Positions 17,151-27,586 of a stretch of 64,000 nucleotides of DNA are shown in pieces. The position numbers and the translations under genes are program-made. The notes under the pieces were generated by a model, which made no database searches, was not told the DNA's origin, and saw only the letters and a list, made by a program, of their open reading frames with translations. Each line of letters begins with the position of its first letter. Position 1 is the stretch's first letter. Origin of the DNA: Chthoniobacteraceae bacterium (lineage in GTDB: Bacteria > Verrucomicrobiota > Verrucomicrobiia > Chthoniobacterales > Chthoniobacteraceae); assembly GCA_947449735.1 (NCBI GenBank), contig CANFTB010000019.1:1-64000 (forward strand), given 5' to 3'.

Positions 17151-18521
17151 ATGTCCTGCGACCCTCTCCATTTCAAAACCTTGTCCCGGCGCGGCTTCAT
17201 TCAGGTCGGCTCCCTCAGTTGCTTGGGGCTTACTCTGGGCGACTATTTCAAACTCCGGGCTGCTGAACCGCCCGCGGGGGGCGGCGCCCCTGCCAAAGAG
17301 CCCAAAGCCAGAAACGTCATCCAGATTTTCCTCCCGGGCGCCTGCTCACAGCTGGAATCGTGGGATCCGAAGCCGGAAGCCGCCATCGACATCCGCGGCC
17401 CGCTGGGGGTGGTGAAAACCAAAATCCCAGGGGTGGTGTTCAGCGAAAGCATGCAGCGCTGCGCCCAGATCGTGGACAAACTCACCGTCGTGCGCACCGT
17501 CACCGGACGGATTCCCGACCACGCCCAGGCAACCTACCACAGCCTGACCGGCTACCTGCCCTCCTCGGCGATCATCCATCCGCAGATGGGCGCCATCGTC
17601 TCCCACGAAGCGGGACCGATTAACGAACTGCCGGCGTGGATCGGCGTTCCCGGCAAGCCCGGCGGAGAATTTGCCCCGAACACCGGATACATGCCCTCGA
17701 AGTTCGGGTGTTTCAGCGTCGGCAGCGACCCCGGGCAAAAGGGGTTTGAGGTCAAAGACATCTCCCTTCAGGGGGGCGCCTCCCCAGACGAGTTTGAGAA
17801 GGCCCGGAACCTGCGCGCAGCCTCGGAGCGTTATTTTCGAAGCCGCGACACGGACGGCCAGGCGCTCGACACGATGGACGACTTTTACAAGAAGGCCTAC
17901 GGACTTCTGGGGTCGCCGGCCGCCCAGAACGCCTTCCGGCTCGAGGGCGAACCCGAACACCTCAGGGAGCTTTACGGCTGCGGAAAGTATTCGACCAAGT
18001 CGCCGGTCAAACGCCTCGGGATCGGCGAACGGCTGATGTTCGCCAGGCGCCTCGTCGAAGCAGGGACCCGATTTGTTTCTGTGACCTACGAGGGCGCGGG
18101 GACTTGGGACAACCATCAAAAAATCAAAGAACACTTTGTGGAAGCCATGCCCGCCTTCGACCATGCGCTGTCCGGCCTGATCACAGACCTCGAGCAGCGC
18201 GGCCTGCTGGACTCGACTCTCGTCATGGTCATGACCGAGTTCGGGCGCACCCCAAAGGTCAACGCCACTTACGGGCGGGACCACCACGCCCGCAACTACA
18301 GCCTCGTACTCGCGGGGGGCGGCATCACCCGGGGCCAGATCTACGGTGCAAGCGACGCCATCGGCTACGAACCCTCGCGCGACGCCGTGACACTGGAGGA
18401 CTTTCTGGCCACGGCCTACGGGCAACTAGGGATCGACTCCTCCAAACGCCTCATGGCTCCGGGCGAAAGGCCGATTGACATCGTGCGCGATGGCAAGGTG
18501 ATCAAGGCGCTCCTGGGATGA
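17151..18521 (+). CDS. DUF1501 family secreted protein (Tat signal)
   Basis: 456 residues, the usual full length. A twin-arginine signal (LSRRGFIQVGSLSCLGLTLG, about 11-30) directs folded export. Family motifs are present: FLPGACSQLESWDPKP near 61, GTWDNHQKI, EFGRTPKVN and GRDHHARN near the C-terminus, the last matching the metal-site region of the alkaline-phosphatase-like clan. It sits 15 bases after the anti-sigma gene and 10 bases before the next gene, so it is in one operon with the DUF1549/1553 gene. The biochemical role is unknown; these sets are often linked to degradation of sulfated polysaccharides. Confidence 0.9.
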   Translation: MSCDPLHFKTLSRRGFIQVGSLSCLGLTLGDYFKLRAAEPPAGGGAPAKEPKARNVIQIFLPGACSQLESWDPKPEAAIDIRGPLGVVKTKIPGVVFSESMQRCAQIVDKLTVVRTVTGRIPDHAQATYHSLTGYLPSSAIIHPQMGAIVSHEAGPINELPAWIGVPGKPGGEFAPNTGYMPSKFGCFSVGSDPGQKGFEVKDISLQGGASPDEFEKARNLRAASERYFRSRDTDGQALDTMDDFYKKAYGLLGSPAAQNAFRLEGEPEHLRELYGCGKYSTKSPVKRLGIGERLMFARRLVEAGTRFVSVTYEGAGTWDNHQKIKEHFVEAMPAFDHALSGLITDLEQRGLLDSTLVMVMTEFGRTPKVNATYGRDHHARNYSLVLAGGGITRGQIYGASDAIGYEPSRDAVTLEDFLATAYGQLGIDSSKRLMAPGERPIDIVRDGKVIKALLG

Positions 18522-18531
18522 CCGACCTGCC

Positions 18532-21117
18532 ATGAACCGACTTTCCCCCAGAGCGATCCCCCCGTGGCTTTCCCGCCCCCTGCGTTCGGCCCTTTCCCTC
18601 GGAGCTGCCGCGCTTCCGCTGCTTCCACTCCTGAACGCAACTGAAGCCCTCGGGTTCAACCAGTACGTGGTCGAATGCCTCCTCCCGCGCGGAGCCCAGA
18701 AAGGCACCACCGTCGACGCCCTATTGTACGGCAATTACCTCGAAGCGCCGCGCGAGGTCGTCTCCAACCGGGGCGGCATCCGGGCCCTTTCCTTCGAAGA
18801 GCCAAAGCCCAGCTCGGAGCGTTTCGGCAACACAAATCCCCCCAGCAGCAACCCGCAGTCCCTGCGCGCGAAGCTGGAAATTGCACCGGACTGCCCCACG
18901 GGGATGCATCTGCTGTTTTTACGGACGGACCGTTTTCTGTCGGAGCCGGTACTGTTTTACGTCGGCGAAATGCCGGGCGTTAACGAACTGGAGCTGACGC
19001 CCGGGGAGAACGACTCGGCAGCCAAGGCCCAGCCTGTGCGGCTGAATTCGACGATTCACGGCCAAATCCATCCCAGCCAGAAGGATGTCGACCGCGACTG
19101 CTATGCTTTCGAGGCGCGCAAGGGGGACCGGCTTTCCTTCGACCTTGAGGGGGTGCGCGTCGCCTCGCTGTACTACTGGGGCGAGAACGATTGCAGGCTG
19201 CGCTTGTTCGCGCCCGACGGTCGGCTGCTGGCTCAGTGCGACGACACGGCCCAGTACGTGCAGGATCCATTTCTAAGCGTCGAGGCACCCCAGGACGGGC
19301 GTTACGTGATTGAAGTCTCCCAGAATCCCGGAGCCATTTTCGCACGCTTTGCGCACTACCTGCTCCAAATCGGATCTTTCCCCCGACCCGAGGCGGTCTA
19401 CCCCGCTGGAGGGCGTCCAGGCGAAGAGCTAGAAGTGCAGCTCCTCGGCGACGGACGCAGCGCGCTGCGCCAGACGCTCACCCTGCCGCAGGCCGGGCCG
19501 AACCCGAGCCCGATCGATTTTTTCGAGTTCCGGCCAGAGGATGCCGGCGGCCGAGCGCCTTCAGGGCTTCCCATGCGGGTGAGCACGCATCCCAACATGC
19601 TCGAAAGCGAGCCCAATGACGCCCCGGAAAAGGCGCGCACTTTCGCCATTCCCGCAGCATTGAACGGAGTGATCGGCTCGGATGGCGACGTGGATGTGTG
19701 GCAGTTCCATGCCGAAAAGGGCAAGGCCATCGATTTCCGCGTGTTTGCGCGCTCGCTTGGGACACCGCTGGATCCAAGGGTCTGGATACGCCCCGCACGC
19801 GGCGGCTCGGGATCCGACCGAGCGCTTCTCGAAGCCGACGACGCATCCATGTCCGAGCGCGGGTATTTTTCACAAACGATTTCCGCGAAGGACACGCTGG
19901 ATCCCGCAGTGACCTTCGTGGCTAAGGAGTCAGGAGATTACGTGCTGGGTATCGAAGACACCCGCGGTCTCGGCGGGCCTTCGTACGTATACCGCGTCGA
20001 GGTTCAGCCGCACCGGGACAGTGTGTGCGTTTATCCGGGCCGTCCGACGCGGCCGGCGAGCTACGACTGGACCACCCGGGAGGCCGTTTTGCAGATCCCC
20101 CGCGGCGGCCGCTGGACGGCAACGATGCACGTGGGCGAGGGCCTCGGAACGCAGTTCGGCGCGGACAGCTTCCGACTGGAGGCCGTCGGACTGCCGCCCG
20201 GGGTGACGATGGAGGCGCCGGTGATCACGCCGTCCAAGACCGGCAAGGAGGTGCCCGTGCAATTCACCGCGGCTCCGGACGCAAAACCCGGGGTGAGCTT
20301 TGTCCAGATTCTGGCGCGGCCCGTGAATCCCGAACGGCAGATGGATGCGCACTGCCAGCGGGGCTTTGTTTTCTCAAACCGCCGCGGCGGGCTAGGCTGG
20401 ATGCCCGTTTGGATCGAAAGCTTCCCGGTTGCGGTTGTGGAGGAGTGCCCCTTCCGGCTTGAGCTGGAGGCTCCAACCCTGGGTCTGGTCCGCGCTGGCG
20501 AACTGGATTTGCACGTCAAAATCCACCGCCAAAAGGGATGGAACGAACCGTTGCAGATCAAACTGGATTACCTGCCGCCCGGAGTCGTCCAGGGGGTGCC
20601 CGTGGATGTGGCCGCCGGACAAACCGAGGCCAAGGTTGCATTGAAGGCTTCCCCCGACGCGACATTGAACAATTGGAAAATCTGCGTGAGCGGCACCTCG
20701 CTGGACGGCAATGCCATCCTCGGATCCGGCTGCAGACTGTCGAGCTCCCCACTGGTGGCTCTTCCGGTCACGCAGCCATTTGTGAACCTGGAGTTCCAGC
20801 GCGCCAGCGTGCGCCGCGGGAACGCTGGGGAGATCACCGCCAGCCTCAAGCACATCAAGCCGTTCACGGGATCCGCCCGGGCCTCGCTGGTCGGCCTCCC
20901 GGCGGGAGTCAAATTGCTCGAACCGTTCCCGCAAATCACACCCCGGGACAAGACCTGCACCTTCCGGATCGGGGTCGATAACGATGCCTTGCTGGGACAA
21001 TACAAAGAAATCCGCGCGGAGATCGCCGTCCAAGAGGGCGACCAGCTGGTGCGCCAGCAAACCGGTGCGGGAGTGCTCCGGGTCGACCCCGCCCTGAGCG
21101 CCGCCCCTTCAAAATAA
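18532..21117 (+). CDS. PPC-domain secreted protein
   Basis: 861 residues with a signal-like N-terminus (SALSLGAAALPLLPLLNATE near 23-42). At least two PPC (pre-peptidase C-terminal) beta domains are visible: one near 160-285 (DRDCYAFEARKGDRLSFDLE, DGRYVIEVSQNP) and one near 360-490 (DVDVWQFHAEKGKAIDFRVF, SGDYVLGIED). Further Ig-like beta domains follow. It has no protease domain, so it may be a binding or scaffold protein on the cell surface. It sits in the DUF1501/DUF1549 operon, a common neighbourhood for such proteins. No Shine-Dalgarno sequence. Confidence 0.85.
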   Translation: MNRLSPRAIPPWLSRPLRSALSLGAAALPLLPLLNATEALGFNQYVVECLLPRGAQKGTTVDALLYGNYLEAPREVVSNRGGIRALSFEEPKPSSERFGNTNPPSSNPQSLRAKLEIAPDCPTGMHLLFLRTDRFLSEPVLFYVGEMPGVNELELTPGENDSAAKAQPVRLNSTIHGQIHPSQKDVDRDCYAFEARKGDRLSFDLEGVRVASLYYWGENDCRLRLFAPDGRLLAQCDDTAQYVQDPFLSVEAPQDGRYVIEVSQNPGAIFARFAHYLLQIGSFPRPEAVYPAGGRPGEELEVQLLGDGRSALRQTLTLPQAGPNPSPIDFFEFRPEDAGGRAPSGLPMRVSTHPNMLESEPNDAPEKARTFAIPAALNGVIGSDGDVDVWQFHAEKGKAIDFRVFARSLGTPLDPRVWIRPARGGSGSDRALLEADDASMSERGYFSQTISAKDTLDPAVTFVAKESGDYVLGIEDTRGLGGPSYVYRVEVQPHRDSVCVYPGRPTRPASYDWTTREAVLQIPRGGRWTATMHVGEGLGTQFGADSFRLEAVGLPPGVTMEAPVITPSKTGKEVPVQFTAAPDAKPGVSFVQILARPVNPERQMDAHCQRGFVFSNRRGGLGWMPVWIESFPVAVVEECPFRLELEAPTLGLVRAGELDLHVKIHRQKGWNEPLQIKLDYLPPGVVQGVPVDVAAGQTEAKVALKASPDATLNNWKICVSGTSLDGNAILGSGCRLSSSPLVALPVTQPFVNLEFQRASVRRGNAGEITASLKHIKPFTGSARASLVGLPAGVKLLEPFPQITPRDKTCTFRIGVDNDALLGQYKEIRAEIAVQEGDQLVRQQTGAGVLRVDPALSAAPSK

Positions 21118-21132
21118 AGCCCGTTCTCCTCC

Positions 21133-23388
21133 ATGTGCCCTCGAACCCTGACCCAGCTGGTCCTCGGCGCGCTGTCCTGCACCGCGCCCCTTCTGCACGT
21201 CGCCGCCGCCGCACCGTCCCCTCAGGCGCTTGCGGTAGTCTCGAAATCCCCCCTACCCCCATCCGAACCGGATCGCGAGGTCAGTTTCCGCCATGATGTC
21301 ATGCCCGTGTTTTTCCGTGCGGCCTGCAACTCCGGGGGGTGCCACGGAGCCGCTGCGGGAAAAGACGGGTTCCGGCTTTCGCTCTTCGGCTACGACGCCG
21401 CGGGAGATTACTTCCGCCTGACCCAGCAGATGCTCGGACGCAGGGTGAACCTCGCCGCGCCCGAGGAAAGCCTGCTGCTTCTGAAGGCAACGGGCGCCGT
21501 TCCCCACACGGGCGGCACGCTTTTCAAGGAAAACTCGGACCACTACCGGGTGCTCTTGGACTGGGTGAAACAGGGCGCCCGGGACGATCAGGAAAAGGTT
21601 TCCGAGGTCACCGGGATCCGGGTGGAACCGGAGCGCATGGTGTTTGAAGGCACCCGACAGAAGCAGCCCCTGAAAGTGGTCGCGAGCTACTCCGACGGCA
21701 CGACCCGCGACATGACCGCCCTCGCCCTCTTCCTCTCCAACAACAAGACGACCGCCGACATCTCCGAGGACGGCGTCGTTTCCTCCGGACGCCGGGGTGC
21801 CACCGACGTGTTCGCGCGCTTCAACCGGTTCACCGTCGGCGTGGAGGTCACGGTCCTGCCAAAGGGCGACGCGTTCCGCTGGCCGGAAGACGCCCGCCCC
21901 CGCAACTCGCTCGACGAAGCCGTCTTTAACAAGCTGCGCAGCCTGCGCATCGAGCCCTCCGCGCTTTGCAGCGACGGGGATTTCCTGCGCAGGGCGAGCC
22001 TCGACCTGATCGGCCTGCCCCCGACGGAGGAGGAGACCCGGGCCTTCCTCGCAGACACCGATCCGGCAAAGCGCGAGCGTCTCGCAGACCGTCTGCTGGA
22101 ACGCCCGGAATACGCCGAGGTTTGGGCGAGCCGGTGGGCGGACTGGGTGAAGCTGCTCGGCGACACCTTCAGCGGCAACGGCACGGACAACAAAAACGCG
22201 GTGGGCTACCACCAGTGGATCGTCGAGCAGTTTGCAAAGAACACGCCGCTCGACCAGTTCATGCGGGCCCAAATCCTGAGCCGGGGCAGCACCGTCGCCC
22301 AGCCGGAGACGAACTTCTACACCATGATTCCCGCGGGGAGATACGACCCGAAGAATATGGCGCAGAACGTGGCGCAGCTTGCGATGGGCATCCGCATCCA
22401 GTGTGCGGAGTGCCACAACCATCCCTTCGACCGCTGGACCCAGGACGATTACTACGGCTTTGTGAGCTTCTTCACGGGCGTCCAGCGCAAGAAGGGCAGC
22501 GAAACGCGCGAGTTTTTCATCTACTACGACCGCTCCCAGAAGCCGGCGCTCCACCAACTCGACCAACGGCCGATGCCCCCCAAGTTTCTAGGCGGCGCGA
22601 TGCCCGACGTGGAAGGCAAGGACCCGCGCTCGGCCCTCGCGCAGTGGATCACCTCCCCCGAAAACACCCTCTTTGCCAACAGCATGGCCAACCGCATCTG
22701 GGCGCACTTCTTCGGGCGCGGCGTGGTCGAGCCCGTGGACGACCTGCGCATCACCAACCCGCCCAGCAACCCGCAGCTCTTTGCCGAACTGGGACGCCGC
22801 TTGCTGGCGCACCGGTTTGATCAGAAAAAGCTCATCCGCGAAATCGTCACCTCGCGCACCTACCAGCTCAGCAGCACGGTCAACGCCTCCAACACGCAGG
22901 ACGACCGCCAGTTTTCCCACGCCATGGTGCGCCGCCTTCCCGCGGTGACCGCGCTCGACGCCGTGGCGGCCGTGACGGAGGTGGACGTCGTCTGGAAGAG
23001 CCAACCGGGACGCTACCGCGCCGCGCAAATGTACAATCCAGGCGTGCGCAACGGATCCTACTTTCTAACCTGTTTCGGCCAGTCCGAACGCACCTCGATC
23101 GACGCCGGCAGCGACAGCCGGGAGGCCTCGCTGTCGCAAACGCTCCACCTCATCAACGGCGACACCGTTCGCGAAAAAATCCGTGCCTCTCCAGTGATGC
23201 GCAGGATCGCAGAGCAGGCGCCGGACCGGGCGCTGGAGTCCCTGTACCTGCGGGCGCTCTGCCGTCCGCCATCACCGGGGGAAATCGAGGTTTTTAACAG
23301 GGTTTCGCAGGCGCCGCCCGCGCGGGCCGACTACGAGCGGGTTTGGTGGGCGCTGTTCAACTCCACCGAGTTTCTTTTCCAACACTGA
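21133..23388 (+). CDS. DUF1549/DUF1553 secreted cytochrome-like protein
   Basis: 751 residues with a signal peptide (about 1-27). Near residue 66 lies CNSGGCHG, the CX4CH variant typical of these proteins. A bacterial Ig-like domain (about 155-235, [20 protein letters not shown]) follows. DUF1549 then runs about 255-460 with [19 protein letters not shown] and the conserved [12 protein letters not shown] near 425. DUF1553 occupies about 490-740 and ends with [13 protein letters not shown]. All key motifs are intact. It is probably a heme-binding, periplasmic or surface protein that works with the DUF1501 partner. The reaction is not established. Confidence 0.9.
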   Translation: MCPRTLTQLVLGALSCTAPLLHVAAAAPSPQALAVVSKSPLPPSEPDREVSFRHDVMPVFFRAACNSGGCHGAAAGKDGFRLSLFGYDAAGDYFRLTQQMLGRRVNLAAPEESLLLLKATGAVPHTGGTLFKENSDHYRVLLDWVKQGARDDQEKVSEVTGIRVEPERMVFEGTRQKQPLKVVASYSDGTTRDMTALALFLSNNKTTADISEDGVVSSGRRGATDVFARFNRFTVGVEVTVLPKGDAFRWPEDARPRNSLDEAVFNKLRSLRIEPSALCSDGDFLRRASLDLIGLPPTEEETRAFLADTDPAKRERLADRLLERPEYAEVWASRWADWVKLLGDTFSGNGTDNKNAVGYHQWIVEQFAKNTPLDQFMRAQILSRGSTVAQPETNFYTMIPAGRYDPKNMAQNVAQLAMGIRIQCAECHNHPFDRWTQDDYYGFVSFFTGVQRKKGSETREFFIYYDRSQKPALHQLDQRPMPPKFLGGAMPDVEGKDPRSALAQWITSPENTLFANSMANRIWAHFFGRGVVEPVDDLRITNPPSNPQLFAELGRRLLAHRFDQKKLIREIVTSRTYQLSSTVNASNTQDDRQFSHAMVRRLPAVTALDAVAAVTEVDVVWKSQPGRYRAAQMYNPGVRNGSYFLTCFGQSERTSIDAGSDSREASLSQTLHLINGDTVREKIRASPVMRRIAEQAPDRALESLYLRALCRPPSPGEIEVFNRVSQAPPARADYERVWWALFNSTEFLFQH

Positions 23389-23393
23389 CCGTG

Positions 23394-24785
23394 ATGAAAC
23401 TCCCCCTTGCCCTCCTTCTCGCCTCCCTGCCCCAGTTCCTCCCGACTGCCGCCACGGCCGCCGAAGCCCGGCCCACCTGGGAGGAACACGTGCGCCCGAT
23501 CCTCAAGGCGCGCTGTTTCAAATGCCACAGCGAGGACGAACAGAAGGCGGACCTTAACCTCCAAACCCTCGCCTCGACACTCAAAGGCGGCAGCAGCGGC
23601 GGCGTGCTCAAAAAAGGACGACCCAACTCAAGCCTTCTGATGCAGGCCATCGAACACGCGGACGGCGTGGAAAAGATGCCCCCGAAATCTCCGAAGATGC
23701 CAGAAGAGGAAATCGAGCTGATCCGGCAGTGGATCCTCGCCGGGCTGCCCGAGGGTTCGGGCGACACCGCCGCCGCTCCAAACGCGTTCGCCTTTCAGCC
23801 GGCGGCGCAGGGCGCCCGTCCGCAAAACCCCGCCCTGCCCTCCGGGCTGCCCCAGGAAACCGCCGCAGGCACGCGACTCAACCCCGTCACTGCGCTGGCA
23901 GCAAGCCCGTGGGCGCCCGTTGTCGCAATCGGCGGCCAAGGCAAGATCCGCTTTTTTAACACCCAGAACCGCGCACCGCTGGGATTCGTGCCGTTTCCCG
24001 AGGGCAGTCCGCAGGTGCTCCGGTTCAGCCGCGACGGCGCCCTGCTGCTGGCCGGGGGAGGCAAGCCCGTGCAGTCCGGAAAAGCCGTGCTTTACGACGT
24101 CGCGACCGGAAAGCGTCTGGCCGTGTTCGGCGACGAAACCGACACGGTGCTCGCCGCAGACTTCAGCCCGGACGGCAAGCTTGTGGCGCTGGGCGGCCCC
24201 GGAAAAACCGTCAAAGTCTTCCACACCTCCAACGGCGTCCTGTCGTACAAAATCGCAAAGCACACCGACTGGATCACGTCCCTCGAGTTTTCCCCCGACG
24301 GCAGCCGACTCGCCACTGCCGACAGAGCCGGGGGCATCCACGTGTGGGAAGCGGCCAGCGGCGGCATTTTCCTCAGCTTGAGCGAGCACAAGGAGGGCAT
24401 CTCCAGCGTGGCGTGGAGACCGGACGGAAAGATCCTAGCCAGCGCCAGCGAGGACGGCTCGGTCATTCTTTGGAATGCCGGAGACGGGTTTCCTGTGAAA
24501 ACCCTGAGGAACATCCACACTCCGAAACCCGCGGGCAAACACTACGGCAAGCTGCGCGGCGGCGTGCTGAGCGCCACTTGGACGGCCGACGGGCAGCTGC
24601 TGACCTCCGGCCGGGACCAGGTCGCGCGGGTCTGGGACAGCAGCGGCGAAGCGCTGGGCGCGCACGAACCGCTGCCCACCCTACCCTCGCGCGTGTCAGG
24701 CACCTCCGACGCGACGCTGGCTGTGATCGGCGACGCCGCCGGAAACCTCCACTGGTGGACGAGGAGTCAGCCCGGGGCACGCTGA
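23394..24785 (+). CDS. Cytochrome-like (PSCyt) WD40-repeat secreted protein
   Basis: 463 residues from the ATG at 23394 (a GTG lies just before it). A signal peptide (1-23) precedes a PSCyt1 domain with CFKCH near 42-46 and the family ending [19 protein letters not shown]. From about 165 to the end, WD40 repeats form a beta propeller ([45 protein letters not shown]). This domain pair is common at the end of DUF1501/DUF1549 operons. It starts 5 bases after the previous stop, so it is part of the same transcript. The propeller may bind partner proteins outside the cytoplasm. Confidence 0.9.
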   Translation: MKLPLALLLASLPQFLPTAATAAEARPTWEEHVRPILKARCFKCHSEDEQKADLNLQTLASTLKGGSSGGVLKKGRPNSSLLMQAIEHADGVEKMPPKSPKMPEEEIELIRQWILAGLPEGSGDTAAAPNAFAFQPAAQGARPQNPALPSGLPQETAAGTRLNPVTALAASPWAPVVAIGGQGKIRFFNTQNRAPLGFVPFPEGSPQVLRFSRDGALLLAGGGKPVQSGKAVLYDVATGKRLAVFGDETDTVLAADFSPDGKLVALGGPGKTVKVFHTSNGVLSYKIAKHTDWITSLEFSPDGSRLATADRAGGIHVWEAASGGIFLSLSEHKEGISSVAWRPDGKILASASEDGSVILWNAGDGFPVKTLRNIHTPKPAGKHYGKLRGGVLSATWTADGQLLTSGRDQVARVWDSSGEALGAHEPLPTLPSRVSGTSDATLAVIGDAAGNLHWWTRSQPGAR

Positions 24786-25193
24786 GTGAGCAGGAGCGGT
24801 TACCAGAGACGCACGGCTGCCTCTATCTACATCTGTCTCACCGTGACTTCGCCGCCCAGAAACGCCTGGTCTGCAGTGGCAACGTGATCTTTTGCGACAT
24901 TACCACTAACCGGCTACCAGCTCAAAGGCCGTAGAAACACGCATCCGCATTCGATGAACGCGTGGGTAAACGCACCGATAAAATCGGCTGCGGCAAAGCA
25001 GCGCTTCATGCCTGGCGGGGTCCCAAAAATCACGGACGCAGGAAGCCTGTCGTGGGTCTGGCTCAAGGCCCCGTCCGCTACAAATTTCTCTCGGGACATA
25101 CACAGCCCCAGAGCCCAGTCAAAAGTTTACATTCTTATCCAAATATTGGCTAGATTCGGGAGGCTAAGGTCGCCACGTTTCACGCCAACACAG
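24786..25193. other. Intergenic stretch before the ion channel gene
   Basis: No supported gene, tRNA or terminator. A minus-strand open frame (24906-25103, two overlapping reading frames) reads as a protein-like segment (ASVIFGTPPGMKRCFAAADF) without context; it may be a repeat or gene fragment. No convincing promoter for the channel gene was found. Confidence 0.4.
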
Positions 25194-26000
25194 ATGGACA
25201 AAGAACTCCCCCAAAACGCTTCGAAGTTCAAACTGCTCGTTAAAGACGCACTGGAGCACCGCGAGGGCCGCCACGGCCACCGGGTTCTGGTCGCGATCGT
25301 TACAATGACACTGCTGTCGGTATTTGCCGCCGTCTTAAACAGTGTCCCTGCGTTGGATAAATACGACAGCGTCTTTACAATTACCGAAAGAATTTGCGCA
25401 GTCTTCTTCATGACCGAGTTTGCGGCCCGATTTTGGACGAGCGACGACCGCAAAGGCTACGTTTTCAGCTTTTGGGGGATTGTCGACATGATCTCCTTTG
25501 TCCCGATCATCGTGGCGCTGATCCCCATTGATGCGGCGGTCATCGCCCAGCAAATGAAGATCTTGCTGGTGATGCGCACGTTCCGGATCGCAAAGGTGGC
25601 GAGGGCCTACATCGAGGGCGTGCGCGCCGCGAATCAGGGCAACGTTTCGCAGGACCTCAACGTCAAAGCCTACTTTCTCACGCTTTTCACGGCCTCGATC
25701 GCCAACGGCGCAGTGATGCACGCCATTGAGGGGCACCAGGCTCATTATGCGACGATCCCCCGGTCCATCCTGGAAGTAATGAAAATCTTCATGGGCACGG
25801 CCGCCTGGCCGACTCAAACCATCTGGGGTGAGTTGTTCGTTCTTGTCGTACGGTTTCAGGCCCTGTGCCTCCTCGGGTTGCTGATCGAGGTGATGGGCAG
25901 CTTCATGCGGGGCATGCTGTTCGGACACAGCGACGGCAGTGCCGGAACCAGCGCCGATACACCCAGGCCGTCCGGAACTGTGCTCCCCGACGACAAGTAG
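25194..26000 (+). CDS. Voltage-gated-like ion transporter/channel subunit
   Basis: 268 residues from the ATG at 25194; frames further upstream lack membrane features. It has the six-helix plan of the voltage-gated ion channel superfamily. S1 lies at about 30-52, S2 and S3 at about 60-125, an S4-like helix (MKILLVMRTFRIAKVARAYI) has Arg/Lys at intervals, and S5-P-S6 lie at about 160-245. The P-loop region (FMGTAAWPTQTIWGE) has no TVGYGD filter, so potassium selectivity cannot be assumed. It acts in the inner membrane. It is a single gene, converging on the FHA-MoxR gene. Confidence is high for the fold and low for the transported ion. Confidence 0.75.
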   Translation: MDKELPQNASKFKLLVKDALEHREGRHGHRVLVAIVTMTLLSVFAAVLNSVPALDKYDSVFTITERICAVFFMTEFAARFWTSDDRKGYVFSFWGIVDMISFVPIIVALIPIDAAVIAQQMKILLVMRTFRIAKVARAYIEGVRAANQGNVSQDLNVKAYFLTLFTASIANGAVMHAIEGHQAHYATIPRSILEVMKIFMGTAAWPTQTIWGELFVLVVRFQALCLLGLLIEVMGSFMRGMLFGHSDGSAGTSADTPRPSGTVLPDDK

Positions 26001-26185
26001 GCTCGTCATCAAGCCCAACCGGCTGGCTTGAACCGCTCACGGTGCGCTTTCTAAAAGGCAAATCCGGGCAAGAGCCGGCGTTCCTTAGTGGAAACCCTAT
26101 TCAGGCGAATGTCCAAGAGCCCTCAAACGGGACGGTCAGCGTGAACGCAAAAAGCTGGAAAAAAACTCCGCGCACACAATACAGG
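26001..26185. other. Convergent intergenic stretch
   Basis: Lies between two convergent genes. No clear hairpin with a T-run was found, so no terminator is called. Confidence 0.3.
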
Positions 26186-27556
26186 TCAGCGCTTTTGGGG
26201 CCCCGCGTAGGCCTCCGCACCCGGTTCGGGAACTTCCTCAAGCAGCTTTTTGACAATATCCAGCGGCGTGAGCCCCTCCGAGTCCGCGGCAAAGTTTGTC
26301 AGAATGCGATGCCGCAACACCGGCGGAGCGGCCCTCCGGATGTCGGCGCAGCTTACATGAATCCGGCCCTCCAAAATGGCCATCGCCTTCGCCGCCAAAA
26401 TCAAATACTGGCCCGCACGCGGACCCGCGCCGGTGCTCACGAATGTCTTGGTAACCTGCGGCGCATCGGGATTCTGCCTGCGCGTCGCGCCCACCAGGCG
26501 CGTCACATACTTGATCACGTGGTCCGACACCGGAACTTTGCGGACCACGGACTGTAGCTGCAGAAGCTCCTCCTGCGTCAGCACCGGTTGGGGCTCGACC
26601 CGGGCGCCGCCGGTTGTTGCGCGCAGAATCTCCTCCTCCTCGTGCGGCAGCGGATAATCGACCCAGATGTTGAACATGAAACGGTCCAGCTGCGCCTCGG
26701 GCAGAGGATAGGTGCCCTCCTGTTCGATCGGATTCTGCGTGGCCAACACGAAAAACGGCTCCTCAAGCGTGTAGGACGTATTGCCCGCCGTCACCATTTT
26801 CTCCTGCATCGCCTCGAGCAGCGCCGCCTGCGTTTTGGGCGGAGTCCGGTTGATTTCGTCGGCCAGCAGCAGGTTGCAAAAGATCGGACCTCGAATGAAG
26901 CGAAACTCCTTTTCACCCGTCGAGGGATTCGTCTCCAAAACATCGGTTCCGATGATGTCCCCCGGCATGAGGTCCGGGGTGAACTGGACCCGCTTGAACT
27001 TGAGGTTGAGCACCTGCGCGATCGTGCGGACGGTCAGTGTCTTCGCCATCCCCGGAAGCCCGATGAGCAGCGCGTGGCCGCCCGCGAGAATGCACATCAG
27101 AATCTGGTCGAGCACATCCACCTGGCCGACAATCACCTTGCCAACCTCCCTGCGGATGCTGTCGGCGTGCGCGCGCATTTTCTCCACAATCGCAAGCTCG
27201 TCGCCGCTGGCCGAAGGCCCAGCCAGATGCTCCTGCACCCTTGCAACGGGCTTTTCCTCAGCCGGCAGGTCCCCGCCCAAAAACACAAACTTCGTGTTCC
27301 CTACCTGTACGACGTCCCCAAGGGACAGAGTCTCCGAACTTATTTTTTTGCCATTGAGCCAGGTCCCGTTGGAGCTGTGGTGGTCCACAATCTTCCACTC
27401 GCCCCCTTCCATGCGCAACTCGGCGTGGTCGCCGGAGCAGGAATCATCGTCCAGCGTGATGTCGAGTCCGCTCTTCCGACCCATGGTGTATTTCTCTCCG
27501 CTGAGTGTGAGTTTCCGGCCCGCCATCTGACCGGAGGTAAATTCAATTTCATTCAT
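26186..27556 (-). CDS. FHA-domain MoxR-family AAA+ ATPase
   Basis: 456 residues. An N-terminal FHA domain (about 1-95) has the phosphothreonine-binding pattern: GRKSGLDI at 26-33, SGDH at 41-44 and SSNGTWLNGK at 61-70. The MoxR ATPase follows: Walker A GLPGMAKT (166-173), Walker B LLLADEIN (229-236), ATQNP sensor near 262-267 and PLPEAQLDRF. MoxR ATPases act as chaperones with VWA/DUF58 partners, which are encoded in the divergent operon at 33939-39278. The FHA fusion is unusual for MoxR and suggests recruitment by phosphorylation. It is the last gene of a leftward operon starting at 30872. Confidence 0.9.
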   Translation of the reverse strand: MNEIEFTSGQMAGRKLTLSGEKYTMGRKSGLDITLDDDSCSGDHAELRMEGGEWKIVDHHSSNGTWLNGKKISSETLSLGDVVQVGNTKFVFLGGDLPAEEKPVARVQEHLAGPSASGDELAIVEKMRAHADSIRREVGKVIVGQVDVLDQILMCILAGGHALLIGLPGMAKTLTVRTIAQVLNLKFKRVQFTPDLMPGDIIGTDVLETNPSTGEKEFRFIRGPIFCNLLLADEINRTPPKTQAALLEAMQEKMVTAGNTSYTLEEPFFVLATQNPIEQEGTYPLPEAQLDRFMFNIWVDYPLPHEEEEILRATTGGARVEPQPVLTQEELLQLQSVVRKVPVSDHVIKYVTRLVGATRRQNPDAPQVTKTFVSTGAGPRAGQYLILAAKAMAILEGRIHVSCADIRRAAPPVLRHRILTNFAADSEGLTPLDIVKKLLEEVPEPGAEAYAGPQKR

Positions 27557-27586
27557 ATAAGACGGTGGTCGTTATCAGGCAGCCTT

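Noticed and set aside
24786-25193. A tRNA or small RNA before the channel gene
   Set aside because: No cloverleaf or conserved RNA motif could be found by eye.
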